Shown in pieces: positions 22,803 through 31,401 of a stretch of DNA of 64,000 nt (the stretch's first letter is position 1; every line of letters starts with the position of its first letter). The stretch lies in assembly GCA_009780885.1 (NCBI GenBank), contig WQZF01000003.1, forward strand, positions 21,502 through 85,501. Direction: 5' to 3'. The DNA is from Betaproteobacteria bacterium. Its GTDB lineage: Bacteria; Pseudomonadota; Gammaproteobacteria; Burkholderiales; Rhodocyclaceae. The position numbers and the translations under genes were made by a program. Below the pieces are notes generated by a model, which was given only the letters and a program-made list of their open reading frames with translations, was not told the DNA's origin and did not search any database.

Positions 22803-23068
22803 CGCACGGCATCGCGGTTCGGTCCCTGGACAATGCCGGCGGCGGCGACCAGTTGGCCGGCGGCCAGGATTTTTTCTTCGTCGAAAATGAGCCGGTCGTT
22901 GTGATTCATGATCCGCTGGTGCCTCACGGCGTCGGCCTGCACGGCGCGCCGAAGATGGCCGAAGGATCCGAATGGTTTCTTCTCAACGGACAACCCGCCT
23001 GCCGCGAAGGACACCTGGCCAATTGCGGACACCCGACCACAGGCCGGGGCTGGTTTTTCATTTCCTGA
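22799..23068 (+). CDS. PAAR-like spike-tip protein
   Basis: An 89-residue protein from the ATG at 22799 (MTHGIAVRSLDNAGGGDQLA). It has GSEWFLLNGQPACREGHLAN and CGHPTTGRGWFF, with spaced His and Cys that could bind the metal at a PAAR-type tip. It follows the gpV gene directly, where P2/Mu-like phages and type VI clusters place the sharpening tip. The exact family is uncertain. Confidence 0.7.
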   Translation: MTHGIAVRSLDNAGGGDQLAGGQDFFFVENEPVVVIHDPLVPHGVGLHGAPKMAEGSEWFLLNGQPACREGHLANCGHPTTGRGWFFIS

Positions 23069-23084
23069 ACAACTTGGAGGATTC

Positions 23085-23300
23085 ATGTCTAAAAAAACAC
23101 AGATTGTTGCTGCGGCAGACATTCCGGAAGCGTCCAGGAAAAGGGAGCGCTTCCTGGACAGGAAATTCAAAAGCCGCGTCCTGCTGCTCAATGGAGCGCA
23201 ATTTCTTGTCGAGCGCGGACAGATCGTCACGGACGATCCGGCCCTGATCGCCTGGCTTCTTGCTCGCCCCAACGACTTTGAGCGCATCGGCGCGGAGTAA
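23085..23300 (+). CDS. Small tail-region protein
   Basis: A 71-residue protein (MSKKTQIVAAADIPEASRKR) with TTGGAGG upstream. The C-terminal half NGAQFLVERGQIVTDDPALI reads as a small beta-hairpin with a helix. It sits between the spike tip and the baseplate wedge gene. Function unknown. Confidence 0.6.
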   Translation: MSKKTQIVAAADIPEASRKRERFLDRKFKSRVLLLNGAQFLVERGQIVTDDPALIAWLLARPNDFERIGAE

Positions 23301-23303
23301 ATC

Positions 23304-23636
23304 ATGGCCCTGACCGGAATGAGCCGTGCGAACGGAAAATCGCTGACCGGCCAGGCACATCTCGAACAGTCGATCATCGACATCATCACCACCCCGCTGG
23401 GCAGCCGCCGCATGAGGCCGGAATACGGATCGCAGTTCCCGCGCATGGTGGATCTTCCGGTCACCAAGGGATGGGTTTCCGCCGTTCAGGCAGAAATCGC
23501 CCGAGCGGTCGGGCGCTGGGAGCCGCGCATTTCGATCTCGCGCGTCGAAGTCACTTCCGTGCTCGATGGAAAAATCGGATTGCGCCTCACCGGCGATGAT
23601 CGCGGCGAGGCATTGTTACTGGAACTGCGCTTATGA
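23304..23636 (+). CDS. Baseplate wedge protein gpW (gp25-like)
   Basis: A 110-residue protein. HLEQSIIDIITTPLGSRRMR and PEYGSQFPRMVDLPVT are the gp25/gpW signature (TPxGsRxMRPeyGs). The C-terminal helix-strand contains AEIARAVGRWEPRISISRVE. It forms part of the baseplate wedge with gpJ and gpI. Its stop overlaps the gpJ start by 4 nt. Confidence 0.92.
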   Translation: MALTGMSRANGKSLTGQAHLEQSIIDIITTPLGSRRMRPEYGSQFPRMVDLPVTKGWVSAVQAEIARAVGRWEPRISISRVEVTSVLDGKIGLRLTGDDRGEALLLELRL

Positions 23637-24466
23637 GCCTCATCGACCTCCAGCAACTTCCGCCCCCGGATGTCGTGGAATCGCTCGACTTCGAGGCAGT
23701 CTATCAACAGCACCTGGCCCTGTTTCGCCAGTGGGTTCCGGATTTTGACGCCGTGCTCGAATCGGAACCGGTGGTCAAGATCCTCGAAGTCTCCGCCTAC
23801 CGGGAAATACAACTGCGCGCCCGAATCAATGACGCCGCGCGCGCCAACCTGCTCGCCTTTGCCGGCGGCGCCGACCTCGAACAACTTGCTGCCTTTTACG
23901 GAATTAGCAAGATGCCCGACGAATCCGACGAGCGGCTCCGTTTGCGCACACAACTGCGGATTGCCGCGCTCGCCGGCAACGGAACGCGCGAACTTTATCG
24001 CCTCGCCGCGCTTTCGGTTTCGCAGGACATTGTCGATGCTGCCGTGCTTTGCCCTCGCCCCGGCGCCATTGTCGTTGCCGTATGGATTGCCCCAGGCGCC
24101 GACGCCGGACTCCTTCTGTACACCGTGCGCGCGGCGTTGATGTCCGACGAAACCCTGATGCTCGGCGTCGATGTATCGGTTTGCCTGGCCAGGGAACGCC
24201 GCATCGATGTTGCTGCCCGCCTTTGGCGCGAACCGAATGCGCCGACCGACCTGGTCTTCTCCCTCGCCCTGGAATTTCCGGCGTGGCTTGAAAGCTACGC
24301 GCAACTCGGGCGCGACGTGCCGCGCTCCTGGCTGCTGTCTCGTTTGCATGTACCCGGCATCGCGCGCGTCGAACTCGAAGCGCCGGCCACGAACATCGAG
24401 CTTGCCGACGATGAATTTGCCGCCCCGGGCGAAATTACTCTCTCCGACGCGGGGGTTTCATGGTAA
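23633..24466 (+). CDS. Baseplate assembly protein gpJ
   Basis: A 277-residue protein. LIDLQQLPPPDVVESLDFEA, followed by YREIQLRARINDAARANLLA and GADLEQLAAFYGI, are the P2 gpJ signature. It joins the wedge ring around the spike hub. It overlaps the gpI-like gene by 7 nt. Confidence 0.92.
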   Translation: MSLIDLQQLPPPDVVESLDFEAVYQQHLALFRQWVPDFDAVLESEPVVKILEVSAYREIQLRARINDAARANLLAFAGGADLEQLAAFYGISKMPDESDERLRLRTQLRIAALAGNGTRELYRLAALSVSQDIVDAAVLCPRPGAIVVAVWIAPGADAGLLLYTVRAALMSDETLMLGVDVSVCLARERRIDVAARLWREPNAPTDLVFSLALEFPAWLESYAQLGRDVPRSWLLSRLHVPGIARVELEAPATNIELADDEFAAPGEITLSDAGVSW

Positions 24467-25290
24467 ATGCCCTGGTCGCGCGGCTGCTGCCGCAAAACAG
24501 CACGCCCATGGAACGCGCGCTGGCGGTCAGCGTTCAGCCGCCGTGGCTCGATGCCATGGCTGGATTTCCGTCCGGCGTCAAATTCTCGCGTCCTGCCGGT
24601 TTTGCGCCCTGGGTGGCTTCGGAATGGTGGCTCGCGGATTTTGCGCAATATTTCGACGATGCAGAATCGCTGATCGAGGCCGGCCTTCCCTGGCTCAAGA
24701 AGCGCGGCACCGCCGCCGCCGTGAAGGAAGCCCTGAGATGGATCGGCCTGAAAAATGCCTCACTCGAATGTGCCGGCGCGGTGTTGCAGATCGATCCGGG
24801 CGCCATCGTCTCGATGGAAGAAGTCGCCGCGATCCGCCAACTCGTTGCCGCGAGCATTCCGGCCCATGTCTATTTCCGCCGGATGACCCACGGCTACGAC
24901 ATTCGCCCGCTGGGGTTTGACCGACGAGCGAAGCTCGACGCGGCGCTCTGGGACGACGACTCCGGCGTCTGGATCGACGGAATCAAACTCTCCTTTGGAG
25001 ATCGGCATCTCTCGATTGCCGAAGCGCCTCGCCCCCGCAGCGTCTTGTCCCGCGCCTGCCGAACACGGGCGCTTTCGCATCGCAACGCAGAGGGGCAATG
25101 GGATGGCTGGACATTCGATTCCAGATTCACCGAACGCAACGCGCTCAATGCCTTCGCAGTCTCCACGAATCGCAACCTCGACCGCGACTGGACGCCTGCG
25201 ACGCGCTACCGTCCGGCAGGCCGAGTCGATGGACGCCGCTCTGGGGGCAACACCTTTTTGATTCGAACACAAACCCCCGCCCCCCTTTGA
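24460..25290 (+). CDS. Tail protein I (gpI-like) with extended C-terminus
   Basis: A 276-residue protein. The first 140 residues carry the gpI pattern (LPQNSTPMERALAVS, LPWLKKRGTAAAVKEALRWI, IPAHVYFRRMTHGYDIRPLG). Residues 140-276 are a less conserved extension rich in Arg and Asp with GQWDGWTFDSRFTERNALNA. The stop codon lies in a C6-G7 hairpin at 25280-25300 that may end transcription or be a REP-like insertion. Confidence 0.8.
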   Translation: MVNALVARLLPQNSTPMERALAVSVQPPWLDAMAGFPSGVKFSRPAGFAPWVASEWWLADFAQYFDDAESLIEAGLPWLKKRGTAAAVKEALRWIGLKNASLECAGAVLQIDPGAIVSMEEVAAIRQLVAASIPAHVYFRRMTHGYDIRPLGFDRRAKLDAALWDDDSGVWIDGIKLSFGDRHLSIAEAPRPRSVLSRACRTRALSHRNAEGQWDGWTFDSRFTERNALNAFAVSTNRNLDRDWTPATRYRPAGRVDGRRSGGNTFLIRTQTPAPL

Positions 25291-25300
25291 AAAGGGGGGG
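25280..25300 (+). terminator. Hairpin at the gpI gene end
   Basis: CCCCCCTTT-GA-AAAGGGGGG is a near-perfect hairpin spanning the stop codon of the gpI-like gene. It lacks a good T-run (CTTGATTTG follows). A near-identical hairpin occurs in the host at 58018-58035, so it may be a dispersed repeat rather than a true terminator. Confidence 0.5.
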
Positions 25301-25329
25301 CTTGATTTGACTTTCAGGAGAAAGCTTTT

Positions 25330-25893
25330 ATGGCAATCAAAACCCGCATAGGCCGCGCGGCAGACGCCGAGGCGATCCGGGGCTGCACCTGGTTTTTCGC
25401 GTGGGGCCGGGGAGACCCGGCGTGGGACGCGCTTGCCCCGGAACCGCGCCGCGAGGATTTTTCGACTTTCGAGGAATGGCGCAGCGCCTGCCGCGCATGG
25501 CGCGACACCTGCGCCATTGCCGCCGAGAGGCCGGACGCGACCGGGCTGATCGACGAAATCGGGCGCCGCCTGATTTCCCCTCCTGAATTCGTCACGCCAG
25601 ACGAAGCCGGGGACATTCTCATCGGGGACATGGCCTTTTCGCGCTCGGCGCAAAAGACAAATTATCTGTTGGCCCGCTGCACCTTTTCCCCGGGCGAAGG
25701 CGTCGGCGAGAAGATCCGCGAGGTCGGGATCTTTGTAAACGGCCTCGTCGATCCCGGCTGCCCGCCGGGCCAGCGCTATTTCCTGCCACACGAAATCGTC
25801 GCCCCCGGCGATTTGTATCTTCTCGAAAACGGAAACAGTTTTGACCGCCACCCCTCGAAGCAGGAAGCCTTCGAGTGGGTCATCACCCTGTGA
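25330..25893 (+). CDS. Tail-associated protein, unrecognised
   Basis: A 187-residue protein starting MAIKTRIGRAADAEAIRGCT, after CAGGAG. Its second half (FSRSAQKTNYLLARCTFSPG, EKIREVGIFVNGLV, YLLENGNSFDRHPSKQEAF) resembles short beta-rich proteins next to phage tail-fibre genes. Position between gpI and the DUF4815 protein suggests a baseplate-fibre adaptor. I cannot name a family with confidence. Confidence 0.6.
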   Translation: MAIKTRIGRAADAEAIRGCTWFFAWGRGDPAWDALAPEPRREDFSTFEEWRSACRAWRDTCAIAAERPDATGLIDEIGRRLISPPEFVTPDEAGDILIGDMAFSRSAQKTNYLLARCTFSPGEGVGEKIREVGIFVNGLVDPGCPPGQRYFLPHEIVAPGDLYLLENGNSFDRHPSKQEAFEWVITL

Positions 25894-25904
25894 GACCAAA
25901 AAGC

Positions 25905-28900
25905 ATGGACACATTGACTGCCGACTATTACAACCGCCACGACCCGGCCAAGGGCTACGACGAAATCCTTTTTCGATGCAACCGTTTTGCCCAAAGCGCC
26001 GAAATCAACGAGATGCAGACCGAGCTGATCGGGCGCATTTCCGGCGTTGCCAACGTGATGTTCAAGGATGGCGACATCATTCGCGACGCCAATGTCGTCG
26101 TCAATCCGAATAGCGGCGAAACGCTCTGCGAATCCGGCGCAATCTACCTCAAGGGGAAGGTGCGCGGCGTGCCGGAAGCCAGATTCACGATTTCGACGAT
26201 CGGGCTGGTCAGCATCGGGATTTATCTCGTCACCAAGGTCATCACCGAAATCGAGGATCCCGATCTTTACGGCCCCGCCCCGAACACCCCGGCCTACGGA
26301 GAGCCAGGCGCCGCGCGGCTGCAAATCCTGCCGCGTTGGGGTTTTGCGGGGGATGGGCAGGAAGGCGAGTTTTTCCCGGTCTATGCCGTCGAGGATGGGA
26401 TCGTGCGGCAAAAGGAGCCCCCTCCAAACCTCGATTCGGTCACGCAAATGCTCGCGCGCTACGACCGCGAATCGGCAGGCGGCACCTACGTCGTCAATGG
26501 CCTGACGGCTTCGCGCCTGGAAGACTTGAACGATGGACGCCAGGTCTATCTCGTCGCCGAAGGCCGCGCGCGGGTCAATGGCTACGGCGTCACACTCTCC
26601 ACCTCGCGCCGGCTGGTCCATGACGCACAGCCCGATCTGCGCGTGATCGACTCCGAGCCGCACACCAGCGCCGGATTGGCCTTGCAACGGATCGATCTCG
26701 ACCGCACCCCGGCGCGCGCGATCGACCAGGTGCGCATCACCGCCGAGAAGACTGTCACCCTGATGCACGGGGCCTATACCGGGGCCTCCGACCCCTTGCC
26801 CGACACTTCGGTGCTCGAAATCGTCTCCATCGTCCAGGGCGCGACGATCTACGCCGCCGGCGCCGACTACAAGCTGTCCGCAGGGCAAGTCGATTGGTCG
26901 CTGCCCGGCATCGAGCCTGCGCCGGGCAGCACCTACCAGGTGAAGTACCAATACATCTCGACCGCCATCCCAACGGAGGCCGACGCCGACGGATTCAGCC
27001 TCTCCGGCGCGGTGCCCGGCTCGCTGATTCTCGTCTCCTACCGCCAAATGCTGCCGCGCATCGACCGGCTTTGTCTCGACCAGGAAGGCGCGCTGACGTG
27101 GATTCCCGGCGTCGCCGCCGACTGGTCGCCGCGCCCGCCGCCGGTGCCGGCCAGCCTCCTGTCGCTCGCGCTGGTCTCGCACACCTGGCGGCCTGCCGAC
27201 GCGGCCCGCTGCGTCACCAACGACGCCGTGCGCGTCGTGCCCATGCCGGAGCTGGTCTCGATTCTCGACCGGCTCGATTGGCACACCGGGCTGATCGCGC
27301 GGCAGGCGCTTGAATTCGACTCGGCCACGCGCGAGGCTGGCGTCAAAAAGGGGATGTTTGTCGATCCGCTCCTGTCCGACGAAATGCGCGACCAGGGCGA
27401 GCCGCAGACCGGCGCGGTCATTGCCGGCACGCTGCAACTGCCGGTTTCGGCCACGGTTTCCTATCTTTCCGGCGACATCGACGCGCCGGCCTATCTGCCG
27501 GCCAGCTTCGTTCCGGTGCTCGAACAGAGCGCGCGCACCGGTTCCATGCCGATCAATCCCTACGATTCCTTTGCGCCGATCCCTGCTCGGATCACGCTTA
27601 GCCCCGCGCTCGATCACTGGACGGACATCCAGACTTCGTGGGCCTCTCCGGTAACCGAGCGCGTTTCCGGCGGCGTAGGCGGCACGTCGGATCGTCTTCT
27701 TTCTTCTTCCAGCGCTTCCGCCGAGTTCCTGCGCGTGCGAACGATTTCGTTTCAGGCCGAAGGCTTCGGGGCAGGAGAAGTCCTGGGCGCCCTCTATTTC
27801 GACGGAATCGGGATTCCCTTTTCCGGCTCGCCTGCGGATGCTGCCGGCAGGCTTTCCGGAGACTTCGAGATTCCTCCCGGCGTGCCGGCGGGAACCAAGG
27901 AAGTCCTCTTCTACGGCAAGGGCGGATCCTTCGGGCGGGGGATGTTTTCCGGATCCGGCGCCCTGGTCTCCGAGCTTCGGCAAAGCGTGACCACCGTCGT
28001 CGAGACCCCTGCCTATTCCCAGTCCTCGAATTTCTTTTCCCAGCAACCCTGGGTGATGTGGACAGACATCGTCTGGGGCCCGCCCAATTCCGACGGCACG
28101 GCCACGATTCTTTCAAAAAACGACGTGCTGTGCGGCAACACGACCGACCCCCTGGCGCAGACCTTCATCATGACGGATAACGTCCAGGCCGGCGCCGTCG
28201 ATCTGTGGTTTGCAAAAACCGGCGCCTCGGTGATCCTGGTACAACTGCGCGATACCGTCAACGGCTTTCCCGGCCAGCAAGTGCTGGCCGAAGCGCGGGT
28301 TTCGCCTTCCTCGATTGCGTTGGGCGGCCCGACCCGGATCGTTTTTCCCGAGCCGGTGGCCCTGGCTTCCAGCACCGAATACGCGCTCGTCGTCCTCTGC
28401 AACGATGCCGAGGCCGCGCTGTCGATTGCCGAACTCGGCAAATTCGATGCCGCTGCCCAGGTGTGGATCACGATCCAGCCCTATCAGGTCGGCGTGTTGT
28501 TTTCTTCCTCCAACGCCCGCACCTGGACGGCGCATCAGGATCGGGACATGAGTTTCCGGCTGCTGGCGGCTTCCTACTCCGCCACGGTGCGCGACATCCC
28601 GCTCGGCAGCGTCGAAGTCGAGGACGCCACCGACCTCATGCTGCTCGCGCAGGCGCAGACCCCCACCGCAGAGACGCGAGTCGCCTGGCTGCTCAGCCTG
28701 CCCGAGGGCGAATCGATCACCGTCGCCGCCGGTCAAACCGTCCGCCTGCCCGCGCCGGTCTCAGGCAGCGTCGGCATCGTCGCGCGCCTGATCGGCTCGA
28801 CCGCCGCCAGCCCGATCCTGTACCCCGGAACCCAACTGGTCGCCGGCACGATCGGCGCGCAGGGCGACTATGTGTCGCGCGCCTTCCCCGGCGGGCCCAA

Positions 28901-29162
28901 TACCCGCCTGAAAGCCATTCTGGAGGGCTATCTCCCCGGCGGCGCCTCGCTGGCGCTGTCGTACCGCGCCCCCGGCGGCGCGTGGGTCTCGCTCCCCTAC
29001 CGGTCTTCCACGCCGCAAGGCGATGGCTGGCAGGAATTGATCTACGAGGTCGCCCATATCGACGCGGATCAAATACAGGCGCGGATCGATCTCTCCGGCG
29101 GCAGCGCCGCGCGCCCGCTGATCCGGAATCCGCGCTTCATCGCGCTGGAGGGGGATGCCTGA
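25905..29162 (+). CDS. Large tail protein with DUF4815 domain
   Basis: A 1085-residue protein from the ATG at 25905 (MDTLTADYYNRHDPAKGYDE). The N-terminal 500 residues fit DUF4815, found in phage tail proteins: FAQSAEINEMQTELIGRISG, GYGVTLSTSRRLVHDAQPDL, SYRQMLPRIDRLCLDQ and IDRLDWHTGLIARQALEFDS. The later part is beta-rich and Ser/Ala/Gly-rich, with several apparent carbohydrate-binding-like beta-sandwich stretches. It is probably a baseplate-attached fibre or receptor-contact platform. The DUF name is from memory. Confidence 0.75.
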   Translation: MDTLTADYYNRHDPAKGYDEILFRCNRFAQSAEINEMQTELIGRISGVANVMFKDGDIIRDANVVVNPNSGETLCESGAIYLKGKVRGVPEARFTISTIGLVSIGIYLVTKVITEIEDPDLYGPAPNTPAYGEPGAARLQILPRWGFAGDGQEGEFFPVYAVEDGIVRQKEPPPNLDSVTQMLARYDRESAGGTYVVNGLTASRLEDLNDGRQVYLVAEGRARVNGYGVTLSTSRRLVHDAQPDLRVIDSEPHTSAGLALQRIDLDRTPARAIDQVRITAEKTVTLMHGAYTGASDPLPDTSVLEIVSIVQGATIYAAGADYKLSAGQVDWSLPGIEPAPGSTYQVKYQYISTAIPTEADADGFSLSGAVPGSLILVSYRQMLPRIDRLCLDQEGALTWIPGVAADWSPRPPPVPASLLSLALVSHTWRPADAARCVTNDAVRVVPMPELVSILDRLDWHTGLIARQALEFDSATREAGVKKGMFVDPLLSDEMRDQGEPQTGAVIAGTLQLPVSATVSYLSGDIDAPAYLPASFVPVLEQSARTGSMPINPYDSFAPIPARITLSPALDHWTDIQTSWASPVTERVSGGVGGTSDRLLSSSSASAEFLRVRTISFQAEGFGAGEVLGALYFDGIGIPFSGSPADAAGRLSGDFEIPPGVPAGTKEVLFYGKGGSFGRGMFSGSGALVSELRQSVTTVVETPAYSQSSNFFSQQPWVMWTDIVWGPPNSDGTATILSKNDVLCGNTTDPLAQTFIMTDNVQAGAVDLWFAKTGASVILVQLRDTVNGFPGQQVLAEARVSPSSIALGGPTRIVFPEPVALASSTEYALVVLCNDAEAALSIAELGKFDAAAQVWITIQPYQVGVLFSSSNARTWTAHQDRDMSFRLLAASYSATVRDIPLGSVEVEDATDLMLLAQAQTPTAETRVAWLLSLPEGESITVAAGQTVRLPAPVSGSVGIVARLIGSTAASPILYPGTQLVAGTIGAQGDYVSRAFPGGPNTRLKAILEGYLPGGASLALSYRAPGGAWVSLPYRSSTPQGDGWQELIYEVAHIDADQIQARIDLSGGSAARPLIRNPRFIALEGDA

Positions 29163-29641
29163 TGCCGATCGACGAGCGCACACAACGGCGCGATTACCCG
29201 CTGCCGAGCCCGCACAACGATTTGCAGGAAGACTGGCCGCGCCTCATCGCGGCCTTCCGGGAGATCGACGCCGACATCGCACAGATTCTGGAGGCGCTCG
29301 AATCCGGCGGCCCGTGGTTCGATGCAGTGCAGGACTTGATTGCCACCATCGGCGAAAACGAAGATCTGATCGAGACGATCCTGCGCGACAAGCTATCCGT
29401 CGCCGACTTCAACCGCCGCGCCGGCCAGCCTTCGGAGGCCGTCTATACCTACGATGCCGCCGGCAACCTGATCGAAACATTGGAGATCGTCGCCGGCCTG
29501 CCGCGCCTGACCACCTACACCTACGACCCGGCGGGCAATCTTGAGTGCGCGCAAACGGAATACGACGGGCAGGCGCGCACTGAAACATTTTTTTATGACG
29601 ACGCAGGCAACCTCGCCGGCGTCACGGCAACGGAGACTTGA
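29162..29641 (+). CDS. Tail-fibre adaptor with three YD repeats
   Basis: A 159-residue protein. Residues 1-85 form an alpha-helical segment (LQEDWPRLIAAFREIDADIA, DLIATIGENEDLIETILRDK) of the kind found in phage tail-fibre assembly or trimerisation regions. The C-terminal 60 residues hold three RHS/YD-like repeats: YTYDAAGNLIET, YTYDPAGNLECAQ, FFYDDAGNLAGV. YD repeats form beta shells in RHS toxins and teneurins; three units are too few for a shell. It lies between the large tail protein and the Gly-rich fibre. Confidence 0.75.
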   Translation: MPIDERTQRRDYPLPSPHNDLQEDWPRLIAAFREIDADIAQILEALESGGPWFDAVQDLIATIGENEDLIETILRDKLSVADFNRRAGQPSEAVYTYDAAGNLIETLEIVAGLPRLTTYTYDPAGNLECAQTEYDGQARTETFFYDDAGNLAGVTATET

Positions 29642-29643
29642 AC

Positions 29644-30447
29644 ATGCTCGATCCAGCAGTGGTTTTGGCGCGCGTGGGGCGACTGCGCGCATGGCTTGGA
29701 GGAAAAATCGACACGGAAAGCGCGGCGCAGGAAGCTGCGCGCGCCTTGATGCAGCAGGAGATCGAGGCGCGCATCGACGCAAGGACAGAGCGAATTCAGG
29801 CGGGAATCGTGGCGCAGAGAAGGAAGGATGCGCCAGAGCTTGAGTTTGAGGATGTTTTTGGCTCCGGGAATTTCATGATTTTCAGGGAAAGCTGCTTTAT
29901 TCAGGCCCCGGCATCCACTATGCGTGCGCAGGTATTTGGGGGCGGCGGGAGTTCCAATCGCTATCAATCCGGGAGTATTTATGGCGGCTACGATGGAGGA
30001 ACGAGCAGTTTCGGTTCTTATGTTTCCGCAAGGGGCGGAGGCGGCTGCGAGGGGAGTTACGGCGGCTCTTATCAAGGCACTCCCGGGTTCGGAATCAACG
30101 GAGACTTCAACGCCAGCGGGTCAATCGCAGAAGGCATCAAGGGAGGAATCCGGGCTTCATTCCGTGGGAATGCCATCGGGACGTCCTTGCCTGGAGTTGT
30201 CCTCCTGCCAGGGGATTATGGCTCTCCCCTCAAAGAGATCAGGAATGCAGAAGAGTTTTACGGCTGCGGCGCGAATTGTTATTCCTTTGAAGGCGTCAAC
30301 GCGAAAGGCGGAGCGGGCGGCGGATATGCCTGGAAAATCATCACGGGGTTGACGGTGGGCAGTTTGATCAGCGTTGTCATCGGGGCAGGCGGGGAAGTCG
30401 GCAGCGCAGATAAAGGCATGCCCGGACTCGTCATCGTGGAGTGGTAA
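29644..30447 (+). CDS. Glycine-rich tail fibre protein
   Basis: A 267-residue protein from the ATG at 29644; a TTG two codons earlier is in frame. After a helical N-terminal 75 residues (AARALMQQEIEARIDARTER) it has a Gly-rich receptor-tip-like region (VFGGGGSSNRYQSGSIYGGY, SARGGGGCEGSYGGSYQG, GVNAKGGAGGGYAWKII). It ends ISVVIGAGGEVGSADKGMPG before the last strand LVIVEW. Poly-Gly sandwich tips of this sort bind host receptors. Confidence 0.78.
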   Translation: MLDPAVVLARVGRLRAWLGGKIDTESAAQEAARALMQQEIEARIDARTERIQAGIVAQRRKDAPELEFEDVFGSGNFMIFRESCFIQAPASTMRAQVFGGGGSSNRYQSGSIYGGYDGGTSSFGSYVSARGGGGCEGSYGGSYQGTPGFGINGDFNASGSIAEGIKGGIRASFRGNAIGTSLPGVVLLPGDYGSPLKEIRNAEEFYGCGANCYSFEGVNAKGGAGGGYAWKIITGLTVGSLISVVIGAGGEVGSADKGMPGLVIVEW

Positions 30448-30449
30448 TC

Positions 30450-31058
30450 ATGGCAAGAATCGAAATCCTGAACGCCGCCGGGGCGGTGGAAAACATCATC
30501 GTCGCCGACGAGTCCTTTGCCGAAAAGGCTTTTCCGGGCCGATGGCGGATTGCCGAAGCCTCCCTCACGCTTGAAGAGGCCCGCGATGCGCGGAGGGCCC
30601 GGATCAAATCCGAAGCCTCGGAGCGCCTCAAAGCGCTTGACTGGCGGCTGGAACGCGCGCGAGAGCGGGATACGCTCGATCTGCCGGGCGAGACGCTGGC
30701 AGAAGTGCTGGCCGCGCGCGAGGCGGTGCGCCGGGCTTCCTCGCGGGCGGAAGGCGAAGTGTTGGCGCTCTCGGAGATCGCCGACATCGCCGCCTTCCAG
30801 TGGGAAGTCGCCGAGACCGACCGGATCGCGGCCCGCCAGCTCTCGCGCTTCAAGTTCTTGCAGAGATTCACCCCGGAAGAACAAGCTACCCTGTTGGCGG
30901 CTGCCCAGCAGAATCCGGCGCTCAACGCCTATCTCTTCAATTTGCAAGCAGCGACCGCCGTCAATCTTGACGAACCGGCCACTTCCGCCGGCGTGCATCT
31001 GCTCGAATTCGCGGGCTTGATCCCGCCGGGCCGCGCTGCCGAAATCCTGGGGGATTGA
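30450..31058 (+). CDS. Putative tail fibre assembly or accessory protein
   Basis: A 202-residue protein starting MARIEILNAAGAVENIIVAD, where the first 40 residues form a short beta domain. Helical charged segments follow (LTLEEARDARRARIKSEASE), with a C-terminal hydrophobic region. It follows the fibre gene directly, the normal place for a fibre chaperone. The sequence does not match Tfa motifs clearly, so the role is from position. Confidence 0.6.
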   Translation: MARIEILNAAGAVENIIVADESFAEKAFPGRWRIAEASLTLEEARDARRARIKSEASERLKALDWRLERARERDTLDLPGETLAEVLAAREAVRRASSRAEGEVLALSEIADIAAFQWEVAETDRIAARQLSRFKFLQRFTPEEQATLLAAAQQNPALNAYLFNLQAATAVNLDEPATSAGVHLLEFAGLIPPGRAAEILGD

Positions 31059-31059
31059 A

Positions 31060-31341
31060 ATGCCCCGCTGGAAATTGGCCTTGCTCTGGGCGCTTTGCCA
31101 GCTTGCCGCCGTGCTCACGGCCCTGCGCATGCTCTGGGCCGTCCTCTGCAACCCGGATCGCGCCTGGACGATCGGGCTGGCCTATGACCGGCTGGCCAAT
31201 GCCGCTGCCAATGATAACGAAGTGCAAACGATTTCCAGCCGCGCGGCCAAAGCCCAACAGGACGGCAAGCGCTGGGGCTGCCTGCTTTGCAAGGTGTTGG
31301 ATTGGATCGACTCCGGACATTGCGAAAAGTCGATCGAATAG
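31060..31341 (+). CDS. Small phage membrane protein
   Basis: A 93-residue protein. Residues 5-28 (KLALLWALCQLAAVLTALRM) are a membrane segment or signal anchor. The soluble remainder contains RAWTIGLAYDRLANAAAND and two Cys pairs near the end (GCLLCKVLDWI). It is the last gene before the terminator at 31364-31386. Function unknown; similar proteins are frequent in this phage type. Confidence 0.65.
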   Translation: MPRWKLALLWALCQLAAVLTALRMLWAVLCNPDRAWTIGLAYDRLANAAANDNEVQTISSRAAKAQQDGKRWGCLLCKVLDWIDSGHCEKSIE

Positions 31342-31363
31342 TCGTCGAAGTGTTCACCCACCC

Positions 31364-31386
31364 GCCCCGCTCTGTCGGGGTTTTTT
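31364..31386 (+). terminator. Intrinsic terminator before the sheath gene
   Basis: CCCCG-CTCTGT-CGGGG followed by six Ts. It separates the fibre genes from the sheath/tube genes, which have their own GGAGG ribosome site. Confidence 0.85.
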
Positions 31387-31401
31387 ATTTTGGAGGCTTT
31401 T

